From Clostridia bacterium (GTDB lineage: Bacteria > Bacillota > Clostridia > Lachnospirales > Anaerotignaceae), in the NCBI GenBank assembly GCA_910575055.1, contig CAJTDC010000019.1, positions 1 to 61,664 of the forward strand: 61,664 nt of DNA. Direction: 5' to 3'. Every line of letters begins with the position of its first letter. Position 1 is the first letter of the stretch. A program made the position numbers and the translations under genes. Shown here piece after piece: positions 18,007-25,925 of the stretch. The notes beneath the pieces are model-generated. The model searched no databases and was not told where the DNA came from. It saw only the letters and a program-made list of their open reading frames with translations.

Positions 18007-18438
18007 TTAAATGACATTTGCTAGTGCTAATGTAATTAGTAGTCCTGTCATACGTGTAGTGGTGTCAAATTGTATAGGAGCAGTAGCTTGGTCTGCTCCC
18101 ATAGCCTGCAATGTTTGTTCTTTGTTTGCTAAAAGAAAAGAAACATCTTGCCCTACATTTTGTATAGACTGTAAAAAGAGTAAGGCTTGTATCATATTGT
18201 CCATTTGCTGTTTGCCGCTGTCATTTGTAAAGGCTTTCATAGCACGTAATAATGTCACTTCTCTTGGGGGGTGTTCTATGACATCATTTTGTCTTGCAGA
18301 GGCAGTAGCGTGCAGTTTTTGAATGTATTTTTTTTGAAGTGTTTCACGCAATGTTGTCATAATTTGAGAAAAATCACTTTCTAAACCGTTTTGATTTCCT
18401 AAAAGTTGACTTAATTCGTAAATATCATTATTTTCCAT
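18007..18438 (-). CDS. Small helical protein with LLxA...K motif, 143 aa
   Basis: I do not recognise a named family. The protein is helical and soluble. Its region LLRAMKAFTNDSGKQQMDN aligns without gaps to segments of the two proteins encoded at 25063 and 25596 (LL-x-A-[MI], then Lys at +13, then a hydrophobic pattern). The gene starts 24 nt after the subtilase stop, with an AGAGGT ribosome site, so in an uninterrupted locus it would be the second gene of the subtilase operon. The element inserted in the subtilase now separates it from that promoter. The shared motif and position suggest a partner or substrate of the protease; this is inference. Confidence 0.7.
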   Translation of the reverse strand: MENNDIYELSQLLGNQNGLESDFSQIMTTLRETLQKKYIQKLHATASARQNDVIEHPPREVTLLRAMKAFTNDSGKQQMDNMIQALLFLQSIQNVGQDVSFLLANKEQTLQAMGADQATAPIQFDTTTRMTGLLITLALANVI

Positions 18439-18462
18439 AGCATACCTCTTTTCTATAAAATA

Positions 18463-19209
18463 TTAGGTAAGACAAGCTGTTACATTGAGTAAGCCTTTTT
18501 CTGATGGCACATTACCATATTGTGCAGATAACATAATACGTCTTTTAATTTGGTCAGGAGTAATATGAGGGTATTTTTCTAAAAGTAATGCAGCAGTGCC
18601 GCTGACCATAGGAGTTGCCATAGAAGTACCACTCATTTTAATATAATATTTTTCTACAATTTTTTTAGTATCTCTATTTTGTAAATCAAAATCGTAGTTA
18701 GGAGATAATGTAGAAACTATATTTTCTCCAGGTGCCCAAATATCTGGAAAAGGCACAATATTGCGACGGAAAAAGGGAGAAATTGCTTGAGATTGTGCCT
18801 GATAAAAAAAGTGGCGGTCTTCCCAAGCACCTACTGTAATAATACGAGGACTGATAGCAGGAGAAGGCTGAAAATGTCTTCTGCTGTCTGGATTGCCAGC
18901 GGCTGCTACAACAGTGATACCTTGAAACCATAGTTTGTTGACAGCTTCCATAAGGGGGATATTAATTTTTCTGTCATTTGTGCCTATGGAAAGGTTTACC
19001 ACTCTTATATTATATTTCGATGCGTTGTCCATTATCCATCTTAAACCAGCGATTGCTTGAGCAGAATTTCCTTGACCATATTTGTCTAATATTTTAATTG
19101 CTATGATATTGCTTTCAGGAGCAATTCCTTTATATTTTCCATTAGAAGCGTAACCATTGCCACAAACAATGCCCGTGACGTGTGTCACGGGCATACTATA
19201 GTTTGGCAT
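18463..19209 (-). pseudogene. Subtilisin-family (S8) protease, C-terminal part of interrupted gene
   Basis: This piece encodes the subtilase fold from just after the catalytic His: VTGIVCGNG, VVNLSIGT, the oxyanion Asn in AAAGNPDS, and the nucleophile in MSGTSMATPMVSG. The catalytic Asp and His are missing here and are encoded on the same strand 5.5 kb away (24676-24932). Host sequence ends at the TGTGT at 19181-19185; the ATG at 19209 belongs to the inserted element and has no ribosome site. Joining at the TGTGT repeats restores HGTHVTGI and a 324-residue enzyme with Asp48, His83, Asn182 and Ser272, close to the size of compact cytoplasmic S8 proteases. It is marked as interrupted rather than decayed because both parts are otherwise intact. 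Confidence 0.9.
19171..19192. repeat. Left attachment site, perfect palindrome
   Basis: GCCCGTGAC and GTCACGGGC form a perfect 9-bp inverted repeat around GTGT. One arm is subtilase coding sequence and the other is the element end, so the palindrome exists only in the integrated state. The TGTGT direct repeat shared with the right junction is at 19181-19185. Confidence 0.75.
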
Positions 19210-19234
19210 ACTGTATACTGAAAAAATAATAACA

Positions 19235-19912
19235 TTATAATATTTGATTTACTTTAAATATTAAGTGCATAGTTTTTTTGGTATTTAATATATGATTTTC
19301 TATAGCTGTTTTTAATTCGTCTTGATTTTGTCTTAATATTGCATCAAAAATAGCTTGATGTTCTTCTATACATTCTATATTGCGTAGCTGGGGTTGTTGC
19401 ATATAAGCATAGCTGGAATACATGAAGGGGTTAAGATTACGAAATGTTTCAATGACTTTTTGATTACCGCTGCCTGTTAAATATAATTCATGAAAAGCAC
19501 TGTCATAGTTGTAAAAAGTGCTGCTTTGATGATTGTCTGCTGTGATTTTTTCAACAAAAGCACTATGTTCTTGTATATTCTTACGCATTTGCTCCTGCAA
19601 TATTTTGTTGTAGCTAAATGTAGAAAGAATATCTTTCATAAAATATAAATCCATCATTAAACGCATATCAAAAACTTCGTCTAATTCTTCAATAGAAACA
19701 TGGCGTACACTCATACCTTTGTTAGGTACACTAATTACCATGTGGTCAGAAATTAAGCGATTTAAAGCCTGTTTGACTGGGGTATCACTTACTTCATATT
19801 TTCTGCTTAATTCCTTTACGTTAATCTTTTGCCCTGGAAAAAGTACCTTATTGCCAATATCTTCTTTAATATTTAAATAAATTTGATCCACAAGTGTAAT
19901 TTTTTTACTCAT
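19235..19912 (-). CDS. GntR-family (FadR/VanR-type) regulator
   Basis: A 225-residue regulator: an N-terminal winged helix (DIGNKVLFPGQKINVKELSR, then VSDTPVKQALNRLISDHMV) and a C-terminal all-helical FCD-type effector domain with RLMMDLYF, FHELYLTGSGNQ and a His in EEHQAIFDAI that fits metal or ligand binding. The start at 19912 is chosen because AAGGAGCG lies upstream; a longer frame lacks one. It is the first gene inside the left end of the element, 50 nt from the junction, and may control the cargo or excision. Ligand and targets are unknown. Confidence 0.88.
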   Translation of the reverse strand: MSKKITLVDQIYLNIKEDIGNKVLFPGQKINVKELSRKYEVSDTPVKQALNRLISDHMVISVPNKGMSVRHVSIEELDEVFDMRLMMDLYFMKDILSTFSYNKILQEQMRKNIQEHSAFVEKITADNHQSSTFYNYDSAFHELYLTGSGNQKVIETFRNLNPFMYSSYAYMQQPQLRNIECIEEHQAIFDAILRQNQDELKTAIENHILNTKKTMHLIFKVNQIL

Positions 19913-20154
19913 ATAAACGCTCCTTAATTGTTTGATGTTCTTTGGTGGCAAAACAGGAATTTTATGTATATCAATTTTGTGATTTTCTATTTTAAAATAA
20001 AATAGAAAATTATATTTATGATAAAAGCGTAACATGTCAATGAAGAGTTGTCAATATCTTGAATAAAAAATAAACAGATTTTTTTAGAATTTAGAAAAAA
20101 ATTTGTACAAAATGATGTATTATGATAGCATGATAAAACTTTTATAACAGTAAT

Positions 20155-20185
20155 AAAGTGCTTTTTATTTTAAAAAAAGCACTTT
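20155..20185 (-). terminator. Terminator after secreted protein gene
   Basis: AAAGTGCTTTTT and AAAAAGCACTTT pair perfectly; the hairpin lies just downstream of the stop of the minus-strand secreted protein gene. Confidence 0.75.
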
Positions 20186-20212
20186 AAGAGAATAAAAGAT
20201 AAATATTTAATT

Positions 20213-21451
20213 TTATTGATAATCATTTCCTGATAAATAACGATAGAATGGTTCATCACACCATAATGCTTTTTGTGTCACACTAACAGAAGAATTTAAA
20301 GCATTTAACTGTTGTTTTACAGTAGTAGCATCTGTATCTAAACAGAAAGGATGAATACTATATTCACCGTTTGTTATAACATTATCAATAATTTTTCTGT
20401 AATTTCCTGTCATAGGTGTAGTAGAGGTATAAAGAGGCTGCCACCAAGAACCATAAAGCAGACCTTCCGCATCTGCATTTTCTCCGCTCTTTTTAGCATA
20501 TTTCAATATCAAAGCATCAAATTTTGATTTGTCTGTTGTGGAGTTAAATTCTAATGCTAAATCATATTCTACAGCATAAACTAAATATAAATCATCGCTA
20601 AATTGTCTTACTTCATATCTTGGTTCTGGTTCAGGCACAGGTCCCCAGTCAAGAAGATATTCGTATATTGATATTTTTGGTTCTAATTGTACTTTTGCAA
20701 CAATGCCTTCGCTTTGAAGCAAACCAATAATTTGATTAGCGTGTTTGATGTCGTCATGACCATAACGCAATGTTAATTCTGGTATAAAACGAGCGTCATA
20801 GCTTTCTTTTTTGAGATTGTAGCCAGTTGTAATTTTATTTTGTACTGCTTGGCTGCCTATTTCATCTAATACTTCATCGCTAAAAATTTCAAAAGAATTC
20901 CACATATTATTTAATTTGCCATAAATATCAGCATCATTGGAATAGCCTAAAAAATTTCTGCCTTGTCCTGTAGCATCAGCAACAGCAGATAATACACGTA
21001 ATGCTTGTGCTCTGGATATGCTTGTACTTGTTAAATCATTTGCCTGTATAATGCCTGTAGAAAGAGCACAAGCAGCATATTTTGCTGTAGTAGCATCTAA
21101 AGGAATTTTGACATTATATTGTGATAATATTTTAGAGTATTTTTCTTCTGGGAAAGTAAGTGCTAATTCTTCCATACCAGAAGCCTGCAATATAGGCTGT
21201 AAAAGCTGTACCATACCTGTATAATCTGTACTGTAAGTTAATTCTGTATTACTTATTTTTTTGAGTAAAGAACAAAATTCTTCTACAGTAACAGTATCAG
21301 AAATACTACCTATTTGAAAATAGGAGTTAAGATATTGCATATTTTCTGCTACAGAAATGGAAGATGATGTAGCAAAGGCAGGTAACGAATTGAATAACAT
21401 AGCACCTGCTAATACAAAAGCAGTAATCGCTTTTTTGAAATAGTATTTCAT
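20213..21451 (-). CDS. Secreted protein with degenerate SLH-like region, 412 aa
   Basis: A signal peptide is clear (basic start MKYYFKKA, hydrophobic core, cleavage near PAFA-TS). The next 150 residues resemble S-layer homology repeats in spacing: VTVEEFCSLLKKIS, then YAACALSTGIIQANDL and ISRAQALRVLSAVADA. The C-terminal half (after about residue 220) is unfamiliar, with a proline-rich WGPVPEPEPRY segment and several Tyr/Trp-rich strands. It is probably anchored in or near the wall. Codon use resembles the chromosomal genes. It lies within the element, separated from the GntR gene by about 300 nt. Confidence 0.65.
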   Translation of the reverse strand: MKYYFKKAITAFVLAGAMLFNSLPAFATSSSISVAENMQYLNSYFQIGSISDTVTVEEFCSLLKKISNTELTYSTDYTGMVQLLQPILQASGMEELALTFPEEKYSKILSQYNVKIPLDATTAKYAACALSTGIIQANDLTSTSISRAQALRVLSAVADATGQGRNFLGYSNDADIYGKLNNMWNSFEIFSDEVLDEIGSQAVQNKITTGYNLKKESYDARFIPELTLRYGHDDIKHANQIIGLLQSEGIVAKVQLEPKISIYEYLLDWGPVPEPEPRYEVRQFSDDLYLVYAVEYDLALEFNSTTDKSKFDALILKYAKKSGENADAEGLLYGSWWQPLYTSTTPMTGNYRKIIDNVITNGEYSIHPFCLDTDATTVKQQLNALNSSVSVTQKALWCDEPFYRYLSGNDYQ

Positions 21452-21826
21452 AAATAATCCCCCTTAATATTTTTCATTTTTGATATAAATATCATACATA
21501 ATTTTTTTTTGTTTGTCAAAATATTCTCAAAAATAATACAAAAATGTGTTAATAATATGTAAAAAAATATAAAACTACCATAAGTATAGAATAATAAATT
21601 TTATTTTGACTTGTAATATGTATAAGAGTATAATAAATTAAAGAATAGTTTAAAAAAATAATGAGGAAAAAGAGATAACTTGCGTATAAATGAAAATTTT
21701 TAGGCCCTTTTACCTTTCGTGTTGATGGAGCCGGGCACTGGCGATTTCACCAGTGGTAGCTTGAAATTAAAAATTGGATGCACTATAATCAGAGTAACAA
21801 ATCGGTATTTGAGAGGTAAAATTTTT
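21452..21826. other. AT-rich spacer inside element with small hairpin
   Basis: No gene is supported. The only GC-richer stretch is about 21700-21760, with a perfect hairpin CACTGG/CCAGTG at 21736-21755, upstream of the DUF6440 gene, possibly part of its leader. The upstream part is the promoter side of the minus-strand secreted protein gene. Confidence 0.4.
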
Positions 21827-21988
21827 ATGGAACGTTTTAAAAAGGTTTATAGCCAAGGAAAGATTGATGTGATTGAAATTTGGGTGGATACTGAAACAGG
21901 GGTAAATTATGTATTTCACAGGAATGGAAATGCGGCAGGCTTTACCCCATTACTTGATAAAGAGGGAAAACCGATAGTAACACCATAA
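21827..21988 (+). CDS. DUF6440-like small protein
   Basis: A 53-residue protein, with ERFKKVYSQGK at the start and TETGVNYVFHRNGNAAGFTPLLD in its middle (given here only in part), resembling DUF6440 proteins often carried by mobile elements of Firmicutes. The ATG at 21827 follows GAGAGGT; a longer frame from 21719 has no ribosome site. The compact beta-rich pattern ending in LLDKEGKPIV is typical of that family as I remember it. The role is unknown. Its presence agrees with the surrounding 5.5 kb being a mobile element. Confidence 0.6.
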   Translation: MERFKKVYSQGKIDVIEIWVDTETGVNYVFHRNGNAAGFTPLLDKEGKPIVTP

Positions 21989-22211
21989 CTTCCAGTTTTT
22001 CGGGCAGTTATCCAGTATGGGTAACTGCCTAATCAGTTATTTTGGCGAAGAGAAAAATTTATAGGTGTCTATCAACACGAGAAGTAAAAGGGACAATTTT
22101 TATAATGATAAGGGCATAATAAAGCATATAACAAAGACAATACGTAAATTACAAGAATATAGTCAATTAAATTTATCCCTTTTGGGAATTGTGTTGCTTG
22201 GAGGAAATAAA

Positions 22212-22406
22212 ATGCAAGCAGATGAGTTTGTATTGAAAAGAATAGAAGAATTAAGCAAAAAGTATCAAGAAACATGGGGAAAGGAAGTGGATTACACTAT
22301 TGTACCTCAGGGAATAACCCAAGAAAGGTTAACAAAATGCTTAGAGTTAATGATCAAAGACAATCTAAGTTTAATGATAGCTTATAATAAGCTATTTAAG
22401 AAATAG
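22212..22406 (+). CDS. Hypothetical protein, 64 aa
   Basis: A short helical protein with a good GGAGGAAA ribosome site and ATG at 22212; the longer frame upstream is not supported. It contains FVLKRIEELSKKYQETWGK and a C-terminal helix LELMIKDNLSLMIAYNKL. I see no known motif. It belongs to the cargo of the element, between the DUF6440 gene and another orphan. Confidence 0.55.
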   Translation: MQADEFVLKRIEELSKKYQETWGKEVDYTIVPQGITQERLTKCLELMIKDNLSLMIAYNKLFKK

Positions 22407-22618
22407 GAACACTTTTCCGAAAAGGGATTTAAATTTAGATGAGGATATAAATAAAGTAAAATATAGGCTTTTTTATTATATAAAAATTTTAAAACAAATC
22501 TTGATTACTTAAAGAATACTCCTAATTCAGCTTCATGTTCCCAGATGAATGTAATAAATGAATATTACTCGTGATTATGCAAATTCCAGCTTAGCACAAC
22601 AGAGGTGAATCATAAAAA

Positions 22619-23059
22619 ATGGTATGGTTAAATCCAAATGATTATAAAAGCCAAGAATATGTGGAATTAAGGTTAAACGCACCAAAAACCGAAAAGGTAT
22701 GTTTGGAATTTAACCCTCTTAGAATGGCTCGTGACCCTCATTGGAATCCAATGTGGGAAGAGTGGCACTGTTATGCTTCTCCGTTAAGAATCTATAAACA
22801 AGATTATGAACTTTTGCTTAGCTACTTCGACAAAATATATCCCATCAAAGATGCGTTTGATGGAACATTAGAACCAGTTTTTGACGTGTGTTTTTATAAT
22901 TGGATTGGAAAAAGTGATTGGCTCAGGCTCATTGATGAAATAGAGCAGGATTTAAACTGCGTTAATAACGGTAAAAAAGTGTTGCTTACGAATTTTCTTG
23001 CATGGGTAAAAAAGGCACTTAAACATACGTCTATTATTGTAGTTGAAAGTAATTTATAA
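22619..23059 (+). CDS. Hypothetical protein, 146 aa
   Basis: This orphan has a GAGGTGA ribosome site and unusually high Trp content for the region (WLNPND, HWNPMWEEWHCY, NWIGKSDWLRLID). No signal peptide or membrane helix is seen. The gene uses more mixed codons than the flanking chromosome, which fits acquired DNA. Element cargo of unknown function; possibly an immunity-type or DUF protein, but nothing in the sequence proves it. Confidence 0.6.
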   Translation: MVWLNPNDYKSQEYVELRLNAPKTEKVCLEFNPLRMARDPHWNPMWEEWHCYASPLRIYKQDYELLLSYFDKIYPIKDAFDGTLEPVFDVCFYNWIGKSDWLRLIDEIEQDLNCVNNGKKVLLTNFLAWVKKALKHTSIIVVESNL

Positions 23060-23295
23060 CTATTCATCTGTTTTAAGCTTAGGGGCTTTGGTAACACAAA
23101 AGCGAATTAGGAGAAAGAATAAAGACTTTGATTATGATTATTTGGGATTTCCTGTTATACATAGAAATATGCGACATTCAATAGAAGCTTATTTAATTTT
23201 TAGAATTTTATGTAAAGATGAAAATTATTATTTTTTCTTAAAGTAGGTTAAGGAAGACAGAAAAATAGAACAATATAAAGAAGCCTATAAACATT

Positions 23296-23541
23296 ATGAC
23301 CAAGAACAAAACAAAGATTATTCCATATATATTTATTGAAGGGATGGCTCCTGATAAATATGATGAAAAAATAAGAATATTAAAAGAATTATTAATACTT
23401 GATGTAACTTTATTAACAAGAACTTATGAGTTGATTTTAGAAGAACTTAATTCTGAAGAATATCCTATTTTAGAATGTGATAACTGCAATCATTGTGTTG
23501 TACATAAAGATGATTGTTGGTTAGAATATAATTGCAAATAA
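23296..23541 (+). CDS. Hypothetical Cys-rich protein, 81 aa
   Basis: An 81-residue protein, helical at first (RILKELLILDVTLLTRTYEL) and ending with a Cys/His-rich segment CDNCNHCVVHKDDCW that could bind a metal. The ribosome site is weak, so the start is uncertain. It is the last cargo gene before the terminator that precedes the recombinase. No family recognised. Confidence 0.45.
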   Translation: MTKNKTKIIPYIFIEGMAPDKYDEKIRILKELLILDVTLLTRTYELILEELNSEEYPILECDNCNHCVVHKDDCWLEYNCK

Positions 23542-23600
23542 TGCTCTTATGAAAGACTTAAAAAATTATTAATGATGATATAAATTAAAGTTATTTATCT

Positions 23601-23635
23601 GAGAAAACAACATAATGTTTGTTTTCTCTTTTTAT
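23601..23635 (+). terminator. Terminator upstream of recombinase gene
   Basis: GAGAAAACAA and TTGTTTTCTC form a perfect 10-bp stem with an 8-base loop, followed by a T-run. It insulates the recombinase from cargo transcription. Confidence 0.85.
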
Positions 23636-23727
23636 ATTTTAAAGTAATATTTTAAGAAAATATGATAGTTATAATATAATAAAGAATTGCTATATTTATT
23701 TATAGAATGAAAAAATGGGGAATAGAT

Positions 23728-24666
23728 ATGAATAAGAAAGCAGCAATTTATTGTAGATTGTCAGAAGAGGACAGTAATAAAACATATCACTATGAGGAAA
23801 GTGAAAGTATACAAAATCAAAAATTGCTTTTAAAAGAGTATGCAGAAAAACATAATTATCAAATTTATAAAATATATAGTGATGAAAATTATTCTGGATT
23901 GGATAAGAAAAGACCAGCTTTTTGTGAAATGATACAATGTGCACAAAAGGGAGCATTTGATATTGTGTTGTGTAAAACGCAATCTCGATTTACAAGAGAT
24001 ATAGAGATATTTGAAAAATATGTGCATGAACTTTTTCCGTTGTGGGGTATTCGCTTCATTAGTGTAGTTGATAATGTAGATACTAATCAAAAAGGGAATA
24101 AAAAAGCAAGACAAATCAATGCTTTAGTAAATGAATGGTATTGTGAAGATTTGTCAGAAAACATCAAAATGGTGCTGAAAAGAAAAATGGCAGAAGGACA
24201 GTTTGTAGGAGCATTTGCTTGTTATGGCTATCAAAAGTCGGTAAAAGACAGACATAAATTGGTGATAGATGAACAAGCAGCAAAAGTAGTAAAACAAATA
24301 TTTGATTTGTGTCTGAAGGGATATAGCTGTAGAAAAATAGCAGATAATTTAACAAAACAAGGCATTATTACACCAACAATGTATAAAAGGGTAAAAGGGA
24401 TAGCATTTCAAAATCCTAATGTAAAACAGTACCAAAATGATGCAAAATGGTCCTATAATACAGTAAAAAAAATATTAAAGAATGAATGTTATATTGGAAA
24501 TTTGGTGCAAGGAAAAGAAAAAAAAATAAATTATAAACAAAAAAAGAGAGTGCTTGTACCTAGAAAAGAATGTATTGTGATAGAAGGAAGTCACGAAGCA
24601 ATTATAAATAAAAGTGAATTTTATAAAGTACAAGAAATATTAAATAAAAGAAATCATATGAAATGA
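23728..24666 (+). CDS. Serine site-specific recombinase, short form
   Basis: The 312-residue protein has the resolvase catalytic domain (AIYCRLSEEDS with nucleophile Ser12, ENYSGLDKKRPAF, and the Arg-containing KTQSRFTRD) followed by the 'recombinase' DNA-binding domain (CYGYQKS, IFDLCLKGYSCRKIADNL, WSYNTVKKILKNECYIGN). It stops where large serine integrases normally continue into a zinc ribbon and coiled coil, so it is about 150-200 residues shorter than SpoIVCA-type enzymes. The ATG at 23728 is chosen by comparison with the family; an ATG seven codons upstream is possible. The stop lies 9 nt before the right attachment repeat, as in integrase genes that sit beside their own att site. It is the obvious candidate to integrate or excise the element. 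Confidence 0.93.
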   Translation: MNKKAAIYCRLSEEDSNKTYHYEESESIQNQKLLLKEYAEKHNYQIYKIYSDENYSGLDKKRPAFCEMIQCAQKGAFDIVLCKTQSRFTRDIEIFEKYVHELFPLWGIRFISVVDNVDTNQKGNKKARQINALVNEWYCEDLSENIKMVLKRKMAEGQFVGAFACYGYQKSVKDRHKLVIDEQAAKVVKQIFDLCLKGYSCRKIADNLTKQGIITPTMYKRVKGIAFQNPNVKQYQNDAKWSYNTVKKILKNECYIGNLVQGKEKKINYKQKKRVLVPRKECIVIEGSHEAIINKSEFYKVQEILNKRNHMK

Positions 24667-24675
24667 TACGAAGGA

Positions 24676-24680
24676 TGTGT
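24676..24680. repeat. Right attachment repeat TGTGT
   Basis: This five-base direct repeat is identical to 19181-19185. To its right is subtilase coding sequence (TCCGTGACC reads as GGTCACGGA on the coding strand), to its left the 3' end of the recombinase gene. Confidence 0.8.
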
Positions 24681-24932
24681 TCCGTGACCATTGTCATCAT
24701 AGGGAGAAATTTTATTTCCTACAAAATCACGAAAAGCAACAATTCTGTTATATGGTAAAATAAAGTCTTCCACAGGGGAAATGCCTGTATCTAATATAGC
24801 AATACCGATATTTTTTCCTTTATATGCAATGTTTTCTTTTTTATGAATGTTATGTTTTGCTGTATCCATACAAGCAGAAAGAGTAATAGCTTCTTTGCTT
24901 TTGACAGCTTGTTTATCTGTGAGAGAGTGCAT
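24676..24932 (-). pseudogene. Subtilisin-family (S8) protease, N-terminal part of interrupted gene
   Basis: This piece encodes residues 1-86 of the protease: a short lead segment, the catalytic Asp48 in GIAILDTGISP, and the catalytic His83 in DDNGHGTH, where it meets the TGTGT repeat. Beyond it the frame runs into element sequence and stops after six foreign residues (near 24654). The start has an AAAAGGAGT ribosome site. There is no signal peptide, so the intact enzyme would be cytoplasmic or spore-internal. A CATATTCTA sequence on the minus strand (24962-24970) resembles a sporulation sigma -10 but no matching -35 is convincing. The gene diverges from the 178-aa/91-aa operon. Confidence 0.9.
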
Positions 24933-25062
24933 ATGAAAAACTCCTTTTCTTTCTTTCTATATAGAATATGAGATATAAGTTTTTTTGGGAATTGTTTTTC
25001 AGTTATTTTTTTAAAAGAGATGGCATAGTATGAAAAAGGGAGTAGGAGAAAAGGGGGATACT

Positions 25063-25599
25063 ATGGAAAAAAAAGAAGATGAAAACATAGAAAAGATAAA
25101 ATTGATTTCTCAACTTATGGGACAGGAAATGCCCAAAGAAGCAGAATTGTTAAAAATGATGGAAATGGCAAAAAAAATGCAGCAATTTTTAGGTACAGAA
25201 GAAATATTACATACAGAAAAAAAAGAGTGGAAAAAAGAGAAAAAAGAAAATTTTGCAAAAGCAAAAAATACATTGACACAAAAAGAAGAAAATATGCTTT
25301 TTGCAAGAACAAAAGAAGAAAATATGATATATGCTTCTATTCCTTTTTTAGACAGAGAATACCAAAAGTATTTGTATGTCATTGTAATATTGATGGAAAT
25401 GAAAAGGATACTTCAGCAACAATGGGGGGAAACACTAGAAATAAGAAGTCGTTCTAAAGATAGTATAAAAATGAGAAGAAAAAATTTGTTACAAGCCATT
25501 AAACCGTATTTGACAAAAGAAGAAAAACAGAATATTGATATTGTAGTAAAAGCAATAGATATGAAAAACATTATGGAATGGAAGGAAGAAATGATATGA
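25063..25599 (+). CDS. Lys/Glu-rich helical protein with LLxA...K motif, 178 aa
   Basis: An unrecognised protein. Its first two thirds are highly charged and Met-rich (EAELLKMMEMAKKMQQF). The C-terminal part contains LLQAIKPYLTKEEKQNID, which aligns gap-free with the 143-aa protein at 18007 and the 91-aa protein at 25596. The ATG at 25063 follows AAGGGGGAT and is preferred over an earlier ATG. It is divergent from the subtilase N-terminal part and overlaps the next gene by ATGA, so the two are translationally coupled. It probably works with the protease locus; the function is unknown. Confidence 0.7.
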   Translation: MEKKEDENIEKIKLISQLMGQEMPKEAELLKMMEMAKKMQQFLGTEEILHTEKKEWKKEKKENFAKAKNTLTQKEENMLFARTKEENMIYASIPFLDREYQKYLYVIVILMEMKRILQQQWGETLEIRSRSKDSIKMRRKNLLQAIKPYLTKEEKQNIDIVVKAIDMKNIMEWKEEMI

Positions 25600-25871
25600 A
25601 AGAAACATTGTTACAAAGAGCAGAATTTCAAAAATTAGGAGAACAAAAAATTGCAGTATTACAAGAACTGTCAGAAAAAGCAAAAGGGAAAGAACCTGTA
25701 GAACTTTTAGAACTTTTAAAGGAATATAGTGCAAAATTGACAGGAGGAAATGCCATTGCACCAGCAGAAAGGACAGCACTTCTTTCTGCAATGGAGGAAA
25801 GTTTAGAAAATGAAGAAAAAGAACAATTTCAAAAGGCAGTACAGATGTTGAAAATAATGGGAAAATTGTAA
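25596..25871 (+). CDS. Small helical protein with LLxA...K motif, 91 aa
   Basis: It starts at an ATG overlapping the TGA of the upstream gene (ATGA), preceded by GGAAGGAAG. The protein is almost entirely helical. Its C-terminal half LLSAMEESLENEEKEQFQ carries the same motif as the 143-aa and 178-aa proteins, followed by the hydrophobic end MLKIMGKL. A strong terminator follows. The three paralogous segments around one protease gene point to a common task, perhaps as substrates or as an assembly the protease trims; no known family is claimed. Confidence 0.7.
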   Translation: MKETLLQRAEFQKLGEQKIAVLQELSEKAKGKEPVELLELLKEYSAKLTGGNAIAPAERTALLSAMEESLENEEKEQFQKAVQMLKIMGKL

Positions 25872-25902
25872 AAAGTATTTTGTATATGATTTTTTAAAAT
25901 TG

Positions 25903-25925
25903 AGGGGGAATTTTCCCCCTTTTTG
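25903..25925 (+). terminator. Strong intrinsic terminator
   Basis: AGGGGGAA/TTCCCCCT with a two-base loop followed by TTTTTG closes the two-gene operon. Confidence 0.88.

Larger units (their letters stand above)
19181..24680. mobile_element. 5.5 kb serine-recombinase element inside the subtilase gene
   Basis: The borders are seen directly: the two halves of one subtilase gene flank it and both junctions carry TGTGT (19181-19185 and 24676-24680). Precise removal leaves one TGTGT and rejoins the reading frame. The rejoined site has an imperfect dyad, ACAATG on one side and CATTGT on the other, centred on GT within TGTGT, as expected for a serine integrase attB with a two-base core. Cargo: a GntR regulator, a secreted SLH-like protein (minus strand), a DUF6440 protein, three orphans and the recombinase (plus strand). 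No conjugation, capsid or transposase genes are present. It could be a skin-like developmental element or a small integrated island. Confidence 0.85.

Noticed and set aside
6154-22422. The word ACACTTTTCCGAA at about 6154 and 22410.
   Set aside because: A shared 13-mer is expected by chance in AT-rich DNA of this size, and the flanks differ.
23043-23246. 67-codon frame inside the element.
   Set aside because: It overlaps the end of the 146-aa gene, lacks a ribosome site and has no recognisable motif. It may be a relic.
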